Of a DNA stretch of 64,000 nt, positions 45,012 through 52,421 are shown piece after piece. The position numbers were made by a program, and so were the translations under genes. Source of the stretch: Lewinellaceae bacterium (GTDB lineage Bacteria; Bacteroidota; Bacteroidia; Chitinophagales; Saprospiraceae); contig JACJYQ010000002.1 in the NCBI GenBank assembly GCA_020636025.1, forward strand, positions 496,001-560,000, in the 5' to 3' direction. Below the pieces are notes generated by a model. That model searched no databases. It was not told where the DNA came from and saw only the letters and a program-made list of their open reading frames with translations. Every line of letters begins with the position of its first letter. The stretch's first letter is position 1.

Positions 45012-45101
45012 TGCGGGAAGGGGGAGTCGAACCCCCACACCCTTACGGGCGTACTTCCCTGAACCACGCCTTTGGCGGGCTACGAATTCCGTCATTTTTG
45101 A
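45012..45101 (-). pseudogene. Degenerate tRNA-Leu copy 3
   Basis: As copy 2, exactly 130 bp further on; the D-arm side carries GTC where copy 2 has GCC (ATGACGGAATTC on the minus strand). Confidence 0.8.
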
Positions 45102-45106
45102 AATAA

Positions 45107-45135
45107 AAAAAGCGCTCCTTATTAAGAAGCGCTTT
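45107..45135 (-). terminator. Terminator hairpin in array unit 3
   Basis: Identical to the hairpin at 45237-45265. Confidence 0.65.
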
Positions 45136-45141
45136 AGAACG

Positions 45142-45231
45142 TGCGGGAAGGGGGAGTCGCCCCCCCACACCCTTACGGGCGTACTTCCCTGAACCACGCC
45201 ATAGGCGGGCTACGAATTCCGTCATTTTTGA
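45142..45231 (-). pseudogene. Degenerate tRNA-Leu copy 4
   Basis: As copies 2 and 3, but the T-loop is also damaged (GTCGCCCCCCC instead of GTCGAACCCCC on the plus strand), removing the TTCGA signature. Confidence 0.8.
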
Positions 45232-45236
45232 AATAA

Positions 45237-45265
45237 AAAAAGCGCTCCTTATTAAGAAGCGCTTT
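45237..45265 (-). terminator. Terminator of the intact tRNA-Leu gene
   Basis: On the minus strand, AAAGCGCTTCTT and AAGGAGCGCTTT form a hairpin followed by seven U, starting about 7 bases after the tRNA 3' end. Confidence 0.8.
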
Positions 45266-45305
45266 AGAACGTGCGGGAAGGGGGAGTCGAACCCCCACAC
45301 CCTTA
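45262..45305. repeat. 44-bp direct repeat within tRNA-Leu 3' end (candidate att site, right)
   Basis: Identical to 38689-38732. It covers the last part of the intact tRNA-Leu (T-arm and acceptor 3' strand) and ten bases beyond its 3' end. Confidence 0.75.
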
Positions 45306-45355
45306 CGGGCGTACGCCCCTGAAACGTATGCGTCTACCAATTCCGCCATTCCCGC
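45272..45355 (-). tRNA. tRNA-Leu (anticodon CAG)
   Basis: The minus strand gives a full class II tRNA: acceptor GCGGGAA / TTCCCGC, D-arm GGCGGAATTGGTAGACGC, anticodon stem TACGT / GCGTA with loop TTCAGGG (anticodon CAG), variable arm GCCC-GTAA-GGGT, and T-arm GGGGG-TTCGACT-CCCCC. The discriminator is A; CCA is not encoded. A consensus promoter lies 23 bases upstream and a terminator just downstream. Confidence 0.95.
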
Positions 45356-45377
45356 GTCGGTGTTTCAAAAGCGGGTG

Positions 45378-45408
45378 CAAAGGTAATGGCATTGGCGTTT
45401 TGTGCAAA
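45378..45408 (-). promoter_or_regulatory. Promoter of tRNA-Leu
   Basis: Minus strand: TTTG (45405-45408), a 19-base spacer, then TACCTTTG (45378-45385), an exact fit to the Bacteroidota consensus TTTG-N19-21-TAnnTTTG, about 23 bases before the mature tRNA 5' end. Confidence 0.85.
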
Positions 45409-45486
45409 TAATTTCTTTACAAAAGTATAGGTGTGGCTTTTGCGCATTTTACGGTGCGTCCCGCTACCTTCGCCGGTACTGAATTT

Positions 45487-46479
45487 ATGAAAATTCTGAT
45501 CATTCAAACGGCTTTTATCGGCGATGTAGTGCTGGCAACGGCGCTTATAGAATCGTTGCATCGTAGTTACCCGAAAGCCAATATTGATTTCCTGGTAAGA
45601 AAAGGCAATGAATCATTATTGAAAGATCATCCCAAGTTGCGCAAGGTGCTGGTGCGGGATAAAAAGGACAAGTATGTAGGCCTGGCAAAGCTGCTGTTGG
45701 AGATCAGGAAAGAGAAATACAATTTGGTGGTGAATTGCCACCGCTTTGCTTCCTCGGGTCTATTAACCGCTTTTTCCGGTGCTGACAAAAAGCTGGGCTT
45801 TTCCAAAAACCCTTTTTCTGTGTTTTTTTCAAAGCGCTTTCCACATCAGATCAGCAATGGTTTTCATGAAACACAACGCAATCATGTGCTTATTGAAGCA
45901 TTGGCGGGACCGAATGCAGCCAAGCCTCGTTTGTATCCTACCACGAGTGACTATGATAAGGTGGCAACGATTATAGGTAAGCGACCTTATGTATGTATGG
46001 CGCCAACTTCTGTGTGGTTTACCAAGCAGTGGCCTGCCGATAAATGGGTGGCGCTGATAAAAAGAATGCCTTCCAACGTTGACATTTTTCTCCTCGGGGG
46101 AAAAGGTGATGTATCAATTTGCTCACAGATCGCAGAAGAATCTGGAAACAGTCAAGTGATCAATCTCGCCGGAAAATGCAGTTTGTTGGAATCTGCCGCT
46201 CTGATGAAAGGCGCTTCCATGAACTATGTACTTGATTCCGGTCCTTTGCATCTCGCTTCAGCAATGAATGCGCCGGTAACAGCCATTTTCTGCTCTACTG
46301 TTCCCGATTTTGGATTTGGTCCACTTTCTGATGTTCAATTTGTTGTGCAAACAACAAAAGCCTTAACGTGTCGCCCTTGCGGCTTACATGGGAAAAGAAG
46401 TTGTCCACTGCAGCACTTCGACTGTGCCGCAAGTATAGATCCCGGCACGCTTCGTTTACCGGAAACGGTAGGTATTTAA
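45487..46479 (+). CDS. Glycosyltransferase family 9 (ADP-heptose:LPS heptosyltransferase-like)
   Basis: The ATG at 45487 (MKILIIQTAFIGDVVLATAL) gives 330 residues and the classic GT9 start; the open frame goes back to 45433 but the extra residues are not family-like. Further marks are LGFSKNPFSVFFSKRF in the N-domain, the nucleotide-sugar-binding part with CMAPTSVWFTKQWPADKW, a LLGGKGD loop, and VLDSGPLHLASAMNAPVTAI near the C-terminus. The product should add heptose or a similar sugar to lipopolysaccharide core on the cytosolic side of the inner membrane. It is divergent from tRNA-Leu. Confidence 0.92.
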   Translation: MKILIIQTAFIGDVVLATALIESLHRSYPKANIDFLVRKGNESLLKDHPKLRKVLVRDKKDKYVGLAKLLLEIRKEKYNLVVNCHRFASSGLLTAFSGADKKLGFSKNPFSVFFSKRFPHQISNGFHETQRNHVLIEALAGPNAAKPRLYPTTSDYDKVATIIGKRPYVCMAPTSVWFTKQWPADKWVALIKRMPSNVDIFLLGGKGDVSICSQIAEESGNSQVINLAGKCSLLESAALMKGASMNYVLDSGPLHLASAMNAPVTAIFCSTVPDFGFGPLSDVQFVVQTTKALTCRPCGLHGKRSCPLQHFDCAASIDPGTLRLPETVGI

Positions 46480-46509
46480 AAAGAAGCGGTAGCTAAATCG
46501 AGTTTAGCG

Positions 46510-47022
46510 GTAGGTTTTTTAAATTTTTTTTTGATTTGAAAAAATTTTCATATTTTGCATAGATGACTATTTATTACAATGCTTTCATTTAATAAAAACG
46601 TGCTTTTTTTGAAAATTCAATAATAAATCAAATGTTTTATTGTCAATGGGAAAGCTAAAAATCACTATTTTTGCATACCATTAGGATTTCATTATAATAC
46701 ATATTCAAAAAAAGCGTTCATATTTGCATCACGATTGGTTGATACAACAATTAATCAATTGTTTTCAAGGCGGAGTTTTTGAGTGGAGATTTCTCCATTT
46801 TTAAAAAACAATCTTTGAAATACAAAGTGCTTTTAACCGATTCGTTGCTTGAAAGCACCCTTCTTTGACAAGGAAAATCAAACATACCCAACCCCAATTA
46901 ACCAGGAGAAAACTAAGTCGCTATCACATAGCAAAAGAAATAAGCTCGCTTGAGCAAAGAAAACCGAAGGCGGGGGCCCTCCGGCCCTTTCAAATGAGAA
47001 AGGGCGGAGGGCTGTTTTTTTT
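46510..47022 (+). other. Long AT-rich untranslated region ending in a strong terminator; possible small RNA
   Basis: No credible gene fills 46480-47087. A TATTTTTG (46666-46673) fits the -7 consensus. The stretch from there to the terminator at 46976-47022 has several small inverted repeats (ACAATTAATCAATTGT; GTGCTTT...AAAGCAC; GCTCGCTTGAGC). It could be a regulatory RNA of about 340 bases or the leader of nothing that survives. It does not resemble RNase P RNA, tmRNA or SRP RNA as far as I can see. Confidence 0.35.
46976..47022 (+). terminator. Strong intrinsic terminator
   Basis: GCCCTCCGGCCCTTTC and GAAAGGGCGGAGGGC pair almost perfectly around a 6-base loop (one bulged G), followed by eight U on the plus strand. 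No coding gene immediately precedes it, which implies a non-coding transcript. Confidence 0.85.
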
Positions 47023-47064
47023 ACAGAAAAGGCCGTGCAACACAAATTGCACGGCCTTTTCTGT
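47023..47064. terminator. Perfect 18-bp hairpin, likely bidirectional terminator
   Basis: ACAGAAAAGGCCGTGCAA (47023-47040) and TTGCACGGCCTTTTCTGT (47047-47064) form a perfect stem, with a short U run on either strand. It probably ends the minus-strand M50 protease transcript, whose stop is at 47088. Confidence 0.8.
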
Positions 47065-47087
47065 TTGGGTTCAAAATTTAAAGCAAT

Positions 47088-48242
47088 TTAAAATTGCTGC
47101 TGCGACTGCGCCGCCCGCGAAATCTGATACCGCCCGGCCTTGGCAAGCCCGGCCTCATCCACCACTCCAATAATGCCTTCATCACCGGCTACGGCAATGA
47201 TCCCGTTGCCCTGATGCCGAATCAAATAGTGTACCCTTGATAGCGACTCGCTGATGTGAACCACCTCTACTTTGTTCATATACAATCCGATCTCGGCGCT
47301 GCCGCCCGATTTCTGCATACCCCTGATGATGTCTTCCTCTTCCAGCATGCCTACCAGCATGTCGTTGATGTCGAATACCAGAAAATGATGTTCCAGACCA
47401 TGACGCAGGTGATCGAATGCCGACTGCATCCAGTCGTTGCTCCTAAGCTTTGTAAACTGGTAACGAATGATGTCTCCAACCTTATAACGGCTCATCAGAT
47501 CTTCGGTTTGCACCATATTGTTCTCACTCCGCGCCGCGAAAATGACAAACATGCCCAAAATGGCCAGCATAAAGGCATCGTTCCAAAGGCCGTATAAGAT
47601 GAGTAGCAGCGCGATCCCTTGTCCAACGGTAGCCGCAATGCGTGTGGCTTTTGGTCGACCGGTACGCATGGAAAGGAGCGCACGAAAAACGCGGCCTCCG
47701 TCCATGGGAAAAGCGGGAATCATATTGAATAGGACCAGAGCAATGTTGGTAACCGTGAGGTTCACGGCAAACTGAAGTAACTGGGGAATATGAATACCAC
47801 CTTCTTCCAGCATTTCTTCTCCACCCGATTCTGTCAGCACCATTTTCAGTAATTCCAGCTGATGTGGGTCGGCAAAGATCCAGATAAGCAAGGTCAGAAT
47901 GATGGCTATGACCACATTAACAGCGGGTCCGGCAATGGCGACAATAAACTCCTGCATGGGTTTTTCCGGCATGCGTTCAAGTCTGGCCACACCGCCAATG
48001 GGCATTAACACTATGTCCCGGGTTTGCACGCCATAGCGTCGTGCAGAGAGGGCGTGACCGTATTCATGGAGCAACACACACACAAAGAGAGCCATGAACA
48101 GCGCCGTGAGCCATATTGTATCAAACATGGACAGTCCCGTGCTGTAGGCATGGTACAGTATGTACACGAATATCAACCCGAATGTCCAATGCAGGAATAC
48201 GGGAATGCCAAACCAGGTAAATAATTTTAATGCGCCTCGCAT
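47088..48242 (-). CDS. Site-2 protease family (M50) membrane metalloprotease with CBS domains
   Basis: The product is 384 residues. Transmembrane helices at the N-terminus carry the zinc motif HEYGH at residues 59-63 (CVLLHEYGHALSARRYG), and the third ligand region is in FNMIPAFPMDGGRVFRALLS, both diagnostic of the SpoIVFB/S2P-like branch. From about residue 245 there are two CBS-type units (VGDIIRYQFTKLRSNDWMQS; VVHISESLSRVHYLIRHQGN) that may sense adenosyl nucleotides. It should cut a membrane-bound substrate within the bilayer; the substrate is not evident. Start lies 4 bp from the stop of the methyltransferase gene, same operon. Confidence 0.93.
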   Translation of the reverse strand: MRGALKLFTWFGIPVFLHWTFGLIFVYILYHAYSTGLSMFDTIWLTALFMALFVCVLLHEYGHALSARRYGVQTRDIVLMPIGGVARLERMPEKPMQEFIVAIAGPAVNVVIAIILTLLIWIFADPHQLELLKMVLTESGGEEMLEEGGIHIPQLLQFAVNLTVTNIALVLFNMIPAFPMDGGRVFRALLSMRTGRPKATRIAATVGQGIALLLILYGLWNDAFMLAILGMFVIFAARSENNMVQTEDLMSRYKVGDIIRYQFTKLRSNDWMQSAFDHLRHGLEHHFLVFDINDMLVGMLEEEDIIRGMQKSGGSAEIGLYMNKVEVVHISESLSRVHYLIRHQGNGIIAVAGDEGIIGVVDEAGLAKAGRYQISRAAQSQQQF

Positions 48243-48246
48243 GAAA

Positions 48247-49011
48247 TCAGTTTTTAGCCTTTGGAGTCGTTTCTTCAGGCGTGGATGCTATGACAATATA
48301 TTGATAGTCAAGCGCTTCCTTGTCAATTTTTTCAATTTTATATCCCGCTGTCAGCAATTCTTTTTCAACCTGATTCAGCGATACTTTGTACTCATCGGCC
48401 GGACCAACCGGGGGGCTGTTCTTCTTAAAATCAATGATGAGCACGCGGCCCCCTGGAGAAATGCCTTTCTTCAGTGTTTGTAAATAAGCAACCCTCTGTT
48501 CAATGTAGCCATAGGTGTTTACTATAATAACATCATCTGCTTCACCAGGTTGCAAATAAGGATCATTCGGAAGCGCTAATCGGGCCTCAAAGCGCGACTG
48601 ATACACATCGGGTAGATGCACTTTTATGCTGTCGAGAAAGGTGATAAATCGCTCGTCGATGTCAATTCCGATCACTTTTTTTGCCTTGGGAACGATCCGG
48701 AAAGTAAAATATCCGGTTCCGGCGCCGATATCGGCCACGGTTTTGTCTTCCAGGTCGCCAAGCAGGGAAATAACCATGTTTGGTTTTTGCCAGATGCCCC
48801 GGTCCTTATTTTCGTAATCGGCGATCAGGCTTTCAAAATTTCCCTGGCTGCCGGAAGAAACCGGTATTTGCTCGGAAACATTGGTGGCGCTGGATGGTCT
48901 TTCCCGAATGAGTGACGGGGAGCTGTTATCCGAGGCTGATGGTTCGTTGCGGCAGGCAAAAAACAAGAGTCCTGAAAGAAGTAGAGTTGTGGTGGTAGTG
49001 GCGCGCTTCAT
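48247..49011 (-). CDS. Class I SAM-dependent methyltransferase, predicted lipoprotein or exported
   Basis: The start at 49011 (MKRATTTTTLLLSGLLFFAC) gives 254 residues with a lipoprotein-like signal and Cys after FFA; the open frame extends to 49173 but a good -7 element lies between. The body has methyltransferase motif I (VADIGAGTGYFTFRIVPKA), an acidic residue after the next strand (VIGIDIDE), and motif-IV-like DDVIIVNTYGYIEQR. An exported SAM methyltransferase is unusual since SAM is cytosolic. It is cotranscribed with the M50 protease. Confidence 0.8.
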   Translation of the reverse strand: MKRATTTTTLLLSGLLFFACRNEPSASDNSSPSLIRERPSSATNVSEQIPVSSGSQGNFESLIADYENKDRGIWQKPNMVISLLGDLEDKTVADIGAGTGYFTFRIVPKAKKVIGIDIDERFITFLDSIKVHLPDVYQSRFEARLALPNDPYLQPGEADDVIIVNTYGYIEQRVAYLQTLKKGISPGGRVLIIDFKKNSPPVGPADEYKVSLNQVEKELLTAGYKIEKIDKEALDYQYIVIASTPEETTPKAKN

Positions 49012-49034
49012 AATGGTTAAACAACAGAACAGTG

Positions 49035-49042
49035 CAAATGTA
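49035..49042 (-). promoter_or_regulatory. Putative -7 element for the methyltransferase/M50 operon
   Basis: TACATTTG on the minus strand, 23 bases before the chosen start at 49011. It supports that start against the longer frame. Confidence 0.55.
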
Positions 49043-49071
49043 TGGAAGTTCGCTGAAATTGCCGGGAGGTC

Positions 49072-49079
49072 TATCTTTG
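49072..49079 (+). promoter_or_regulatory. Putative -7 element for the O-antigen ligase-like gene
   Basis: TATCTTTG on the plus strand, 55 bases before the TTG start at 49135, making a divergent promoter pair with 49035-49042. Confidence 0.5.
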
Positions 49080-49134
49080 TCGCCGAAAGCACACAAGATG
49101 TGGATGAAGGAGTAGCGGTAAAATCTAAACGGAC

Positions 49135-50421
49135 TTGAAAATCAATTTGTACAAAGCAATTAACACACCTCATGGGCTGGCTTTCTGGAGCGCCTGTTTA
49201 TTGGTGGCAAGCATGGTGACATCGCCATTTTTGCTTTCGATAAGCATGTGGGGTATGGTCGCTGCAGCGCTTTGGAACGTTACGCTTGATTTACACAGGA
49301 AAAGGCCTGATCTGTCCATGAAATCGCTCTGCACCTGGATGCTGGCATTGGGGCAATCTTTTAAAAATCTGTGGCACAGCAGGTACCTTTTGCTGATGAC
49401 GCTTCTGTTACTGGTTCCGGCGATCAGCATTTTCTGGAGTGAAGATCTTTCCTATTGGATACGGGTAACCCGGGTGCGCCTACCGTTTCTGGTACTTCCC
49501 TGGACCTTTGCCAATTTCCCGGCCTTTGACAGCCGAGCGAAAAAGAAGGTGCTGTATCTCCTTCCCTGGTTTATGGTGCTGCTTTGCATAGGGGTGGGCA
49601 TCAATTTTCTGATGCATTACGACAGCATTATGCTTGGACTCAGTCGCGGACAACCGGTTCCGGTGCCGAGACAGCACGTAAGATTCAGTCTGGTTTTAGC
49701 CACCGCCATCATGGTGGGAGCCTGGCTTTGGAAGCAAAAGTTTTACCTGAAATTTATCTGGGAACGGCGTGCGCTGGCAATTGCCGTAGTGTTCTTGTTT
49801 GTGTTCATACACATACTGGCAGTAAGAGGCGGATTAGCCGTTTTGTACATCGCTATAGTATCAAGCCTGTTTTTGGATATCTGGAAGACAAAACGCTGGT
49901 TGAGAGGAGCCCTTTTGTTTGGCTCCCTATTGGTTTTAATTATTGTAGCCCTGCAAACCATCCCCAGTTTAAAACAGCGTGTAGCCTACATGAAATACGA
50001 CTGGGAGCGATACCTCTCGAATGAAGGTGAAGCATATTCCGATTCGGAACGTTGGGTTTCTTTGGAAGTAGGGTACAGGGTTTGGCGGAATAACCCAATG
50101 TTAGGCACAGGCGCCGGTGATCTGATGAACGAGGTGAAACGGGTAAATGCGGCGGAATTTCCTGAATACACCAATGAACCCAAGCTGCCGCACAACCAGT
50201 GGCTGCACATCATGGCCAGCACCGGTTTGTTTGGACTTGCGCTAAGCCTGATCGCCTTTCTTTTTCCGCTTTTTTCAGCTGGTGATCACAAAGGATATCT
50301 GTTTGTAGTGTTTCAGATCATGGCTTTTGCTACCTTCATAATTGAATGTACGGTGGAAAACGCCATTGGGGTGTCGTGGTACCTGTTTTATACCCTGTGG
50401 TTTGCCGGGCTAAAAGAATAA
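49135..50421 (+). CDS. O-antigen ligase/polymerase-like membrane protein
   Basis: TTG at 49135 starts a 428-residue protein with about ten transmembrane helices. The large periplasmic loop between late helices carries the Wzy_C-type pattern (RWVSLEVGYRVWRNNPMLGTGAGD, then PHNQWLHIMASTGLFGLALS), typical of the O-antigen ligase/polymerase family that handles undecaprenyl-linked sugars. The exact reaction cannot be told. The stop is 21 bp before ksgA, so the two are probably cotranscribed. Confidence 0.85.
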   Translation: MKINLYKAINTPHGLAFWSACLLVASMVTSPFLLSISMWGMVAAALWNVTLDLHRKRPDLSMKSLCTWMLALGQSFKNLWHSRYLLLMTLLLLVPAISIFWSEDLSYWIRVTRVRLPFLVLPWTFANFPAFDSRAKKKVLYLLPWFMVLLCIGVGINFLMHYDSIMLGLSRGQPVPVPRQHVRFSLVLATAIMVGAWLWKQKFYLKFIWERRALAIAVVFLFVFIHILAVRGGLAVLYIAIVSSLFLDIWKTKRWLRGALLFGSLLVLIIVALQTIPSLKQRVAYMKYDWERYLSNEGEAYSDSERWVSLEVGYRVWRNNPMLGTGAGDLMNEVKRVNAAEFPEYTNEPKLPHNQWLHIMASTGLFGLALSLIAFLFPLFSAGDHKGYLFVVFQIMAFATFIIECTVENAIGVSWYLFYTLWFAGLKE

Positions 50422-50442
50422 CTATTTCGAAATCAGATTATT

Positions 50443-51228
50443 ATGGCCAAGGTGAAGGCGAAAAAATCGTACGGACAACATTTTCTAAAAGACGAACACG
50501 TAGCAGAAAGCGTGGCTGAGGGGCTGAAACGCACACAGGAAACAGGCCGGGTGTTGGAAGTTGGCCCAGGGATGGGCATGCTTACCAAATACTTGCTAAA
50601 ACACGACGACTACGAAACCTATGCCGTAGAGGCCGACCGGGATATGGTGGAGTATCTCACAAATCACTATCCTGATTTTGCCGAAAAACGTCTGATCTCT
50701 GAGGACTTTTTGAATTTCGAGCCCGAATCTATTTTTGGAATATCCCAGTTTTGCCTGGTAGGCAATTTTCCGTACAACATCTCTACCCAGATCATTTTTA
50801 AAATGCTCGATTGGCGGAATCAGATTCCTGAAATGGTGGGTATGTTTCAAAAGGAAGTGGCTGACAGGATCGTGTCGAAACCCGGCTCAAAAGTGTATGG
50901 CATAACCAGCGTATTTGCCCAGGCTTTTTATGAAACAGAATACTTGATTACCGTTCCACCCAATGCTTTTAATCCACCACCCAAAGTGATGTCGTCAGTG
51001 ATACGGCTAAGCCGGAAAGACGGCTTTGAACTGTCATGCGACGAATCCCTTTTCAGGCAGATCATAAAAACGGTTTTCAACCAACGACGTAAAATGCTGC
51101 GCAATACGCTGAAACCTTTTTTGCCATCCGAGCTGCTCATGGAAGACCCATATTTTGAGCAACGGCCGGAGCAATTGTCCTGGGAAGAATACGAAAAACT
51201 AACCCTGAAAGTATCAGAACATCAATAA
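50443..51228 (+). CDS. rsmA: 16S rRNA (adenine1518-N6/adenine1519-N6)-dimethyltransferase
   Basis: The 261-residue product has the full KsgA/RsmA pattern. It starts KKSYGQHFLKDEHVAESVAE, has motif I VLEVGPGMGMLTKYLL, an acidic loop at VEADRDMVEYL, and the catalytic motif NFPYNISTQIIFKML. The C-terminal domain holds NPPPKVMSSVIRLSRK and FNQRRKMLRNTLKPF. It dimethylates the two adenines in helix 45 of 16S rRNA, a late step of small-subunit maturation. Normal length for the family. Confidence 0.97.
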   Translation: MAKVKAKKSYGQHFLKDEHVAESVAEGLKRTQETGRVLEVGPGMGMLTKYLLKHDDYETYAVEADRDMVEYLTNHYPDFAEKRLISEDFLNFEPESIFGISQFCLVGNFPYNISTQIIFKMLDWRNQIPEMVGMFQKEVADRIVSKPGSKVYGITSVFAQAFYETEYLITVPPNAFNPPPKVMSSVIRLSRKDGFELSCDESLFRQIIKTVFNQRRKMLRNTLKPFLPSELLMEDPYFEQRPEQLSWEEYEKLTLKVSEHQ

Positions 51229-51252
51229 TGCGAATTCATTAAATTATTGATA

Positions 51253-51594
51253 ATGAAAGACATGCCTACCTATTATGACCTGGTTTATGCCGTGGTACGC
51301 AAAGTACCGCGGGGGCGGGTCACTAATTACGGAGCCATCGCTGATTTTCTGGCCCTGGGCGCGTCCCGCATGGTTGGATGGGCGCTCAACAACTCACATT
51401 TCATGGACGATGTGCCGGCACACCGCGTGGTGAACCGCAAAGGAGAACTGAGCGGCAGACATCATTTTGCCACGCCCACCATGATGCAGGAACTGCTGGA
51501 AAGTGAAGGGGTAAAGATTGAGGACAATTGTGTGGTGGAGTTCAAAACGCTTTTCTGGCATCCGCAGGAGTTGGGAGATTGGGAACCCTTTTGA
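51253..51594 (+). CDS. MGMT-like DNA-binding protein (alkyltransferase-like, no active Cys)
   Basis: The ATG at 51253 gives 113 residues (a TTG at 51247 would add two). The fold core is that of O6-alkylguanine alkyltransferase: VVRKVPRGRVTNYGAIADFL, with the arginine finger in SRMVGWALNNS. At the active site the motif is PAHRVVN in place of PCHRVV, so the acceptor Cys is missing. Such ATL proteins bind alkylated bases and hand them to nucleotide excision repair. It may be cotranscribed with rsmA, 24 bp upstream. Confidence 0.9.
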   Translation: MKDMPTYYDLVYAVVRKVPRGRVTNYGAIADFLALGASRMVGWALNNSHFMDDVPAHRVVNRKGELSGRHHFATPTMMQELLESEGVKIEDNCVVEFKTLFWHPQELGDWEPF

Positions 51595-51680
51595 TTACAT
51601 GATTAAATGAACAAATGATTACAGATTGTTGATGGGATTTATGATTTTGTACATCAACAATCATGTAATTATGTAATCGT
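51593..51680. repeat. AT-rich inverted repeat, family A, between convergent genes
   Basis: GATTACATGATTAAATGAAC... on the left pairs with CATCAACAATCATGTAATT... on the right. It lies between the convergent MGMT-like and rsmG genes and may serve as their terminator. Confidence 0.55.
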
Positions 51681-51704
51681 CAATTGTCAATCGACCGCAG
51701 GGAG

Positions 51705-52343
51705 CTACCCTTGTACATACACCACATACTTTTCATCAAAAAAGTGTTCCGGAAAAAATTCTCTGATTGGGAATATGTCGGTATAGCTTTTTCCTTTTCC
51801 CGGGAGTGCTTTTATTTCTTCCCGTAAGTCTCCGCCTTTCAGCGCTATAATGCCGTTAGGCAAGGCATGTAAGTGTTTCTTTTTCAAAAACTTGCGGCTC
51901 CATATTAACAGCTTGTCGAGCGTGGCGACACCGCGAGTTATGACAAAATCAAATTGCTGCGGCATTTTGAGTTCTTCCGCCCGACTATGAATAGCCGTTA
52001 CATTTTTAAGTCCCAAAGCATCAGCAACTTCCTGTACAACGCGGATCTTTTTTCCGGTGCCATCTACCAGTACGAATTCCGTTTCCGGGTAGAAGATAGC
52101 CAGTGGAATACCTGGGAAACCACCTCCTGTTCCAAGATCGAGCAGACGTGCTTCGGGGCTAAATCCGATCACCCTGGCAATGGCCAAAGAATGAAGAATG
52201 TGGCGCTCCGTCAGGTTTTCAATATCCTGTCGGGAGATCACATTTATTTTTTCGTTCCACTCGCGATACAGCGGTTCGAGTTGGGCAAATTGGGCAAGTT
52301 GTTGCTCGCTGAGTTTTGGAAAATATTTTTTGATCCGCTCCAT
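51705..52343 (-). CDS. rsmG: 16S rRNA (guanine527-N7)-methyltransferase
   Basis: The 212-residue product has the RsmG (GidB) signatures: YREWNEKINVISRQDIENL, RHILHSLA, motif I LLDLGTGGGFPGIPLAI, VDGTGKKIRVVQEVADAL, and ITRGVATLDKLL. It methylates G527 of 16S rRNA. Length and start are normal for the family. It is separated from the upstream gene by about 80 bp. Confidence 0.96.
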   Translation of the reverse strand: MERIKKYFPKLSEQQLAQFAQLEPLYREWNEKINVISRQDIENLTERHILHSLAIARVIGFSPEARLLDLGTGGGFPGIPLAIFYPETEFVLVDGTGKKIRVVQEVADALGLKNVTAIHSRAEELKMPQQFDFVITRGVATLDKLLIWSRKFLKKKHLHALPNGIIALKGGDLREEIKALPGKGKSYTDIFPIREFFPEHFFDEKYVVYVQG

Positions 52344-52421
52344 GGATAATTGCCCTGAATTAATTTGATGAATACTCTTGTAAGAAATTGAAAATCAATG
52401 AAATGACGCAATGTTTGACCA

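Noticed and set aside
44781..45231. Array units as functional tRNA genes
   Set aside because: The 5' acceptor strand does not pair with the 3' strand and the anticodon arm is disrupted in every unit.
44781..45271. 130-bp array as a CRISPR
   Set aside because: The whole 130-bp unit is repeated, with no unique spacers, and matches the adjacent tRNA-Leu gene.
44858..45300. Overlapping minus-strand open frames of 69-94 codons in the array
   Set aside because: They simply translate the tRNA-derived repeat over and over; no start signals and no codon bias.
46865..47173. A 102-codon plus-strand frame
   Set aside because: It runs through two strong terminator hairpins and overlaps the end of the M50 protease gene; composition is not protein-like.
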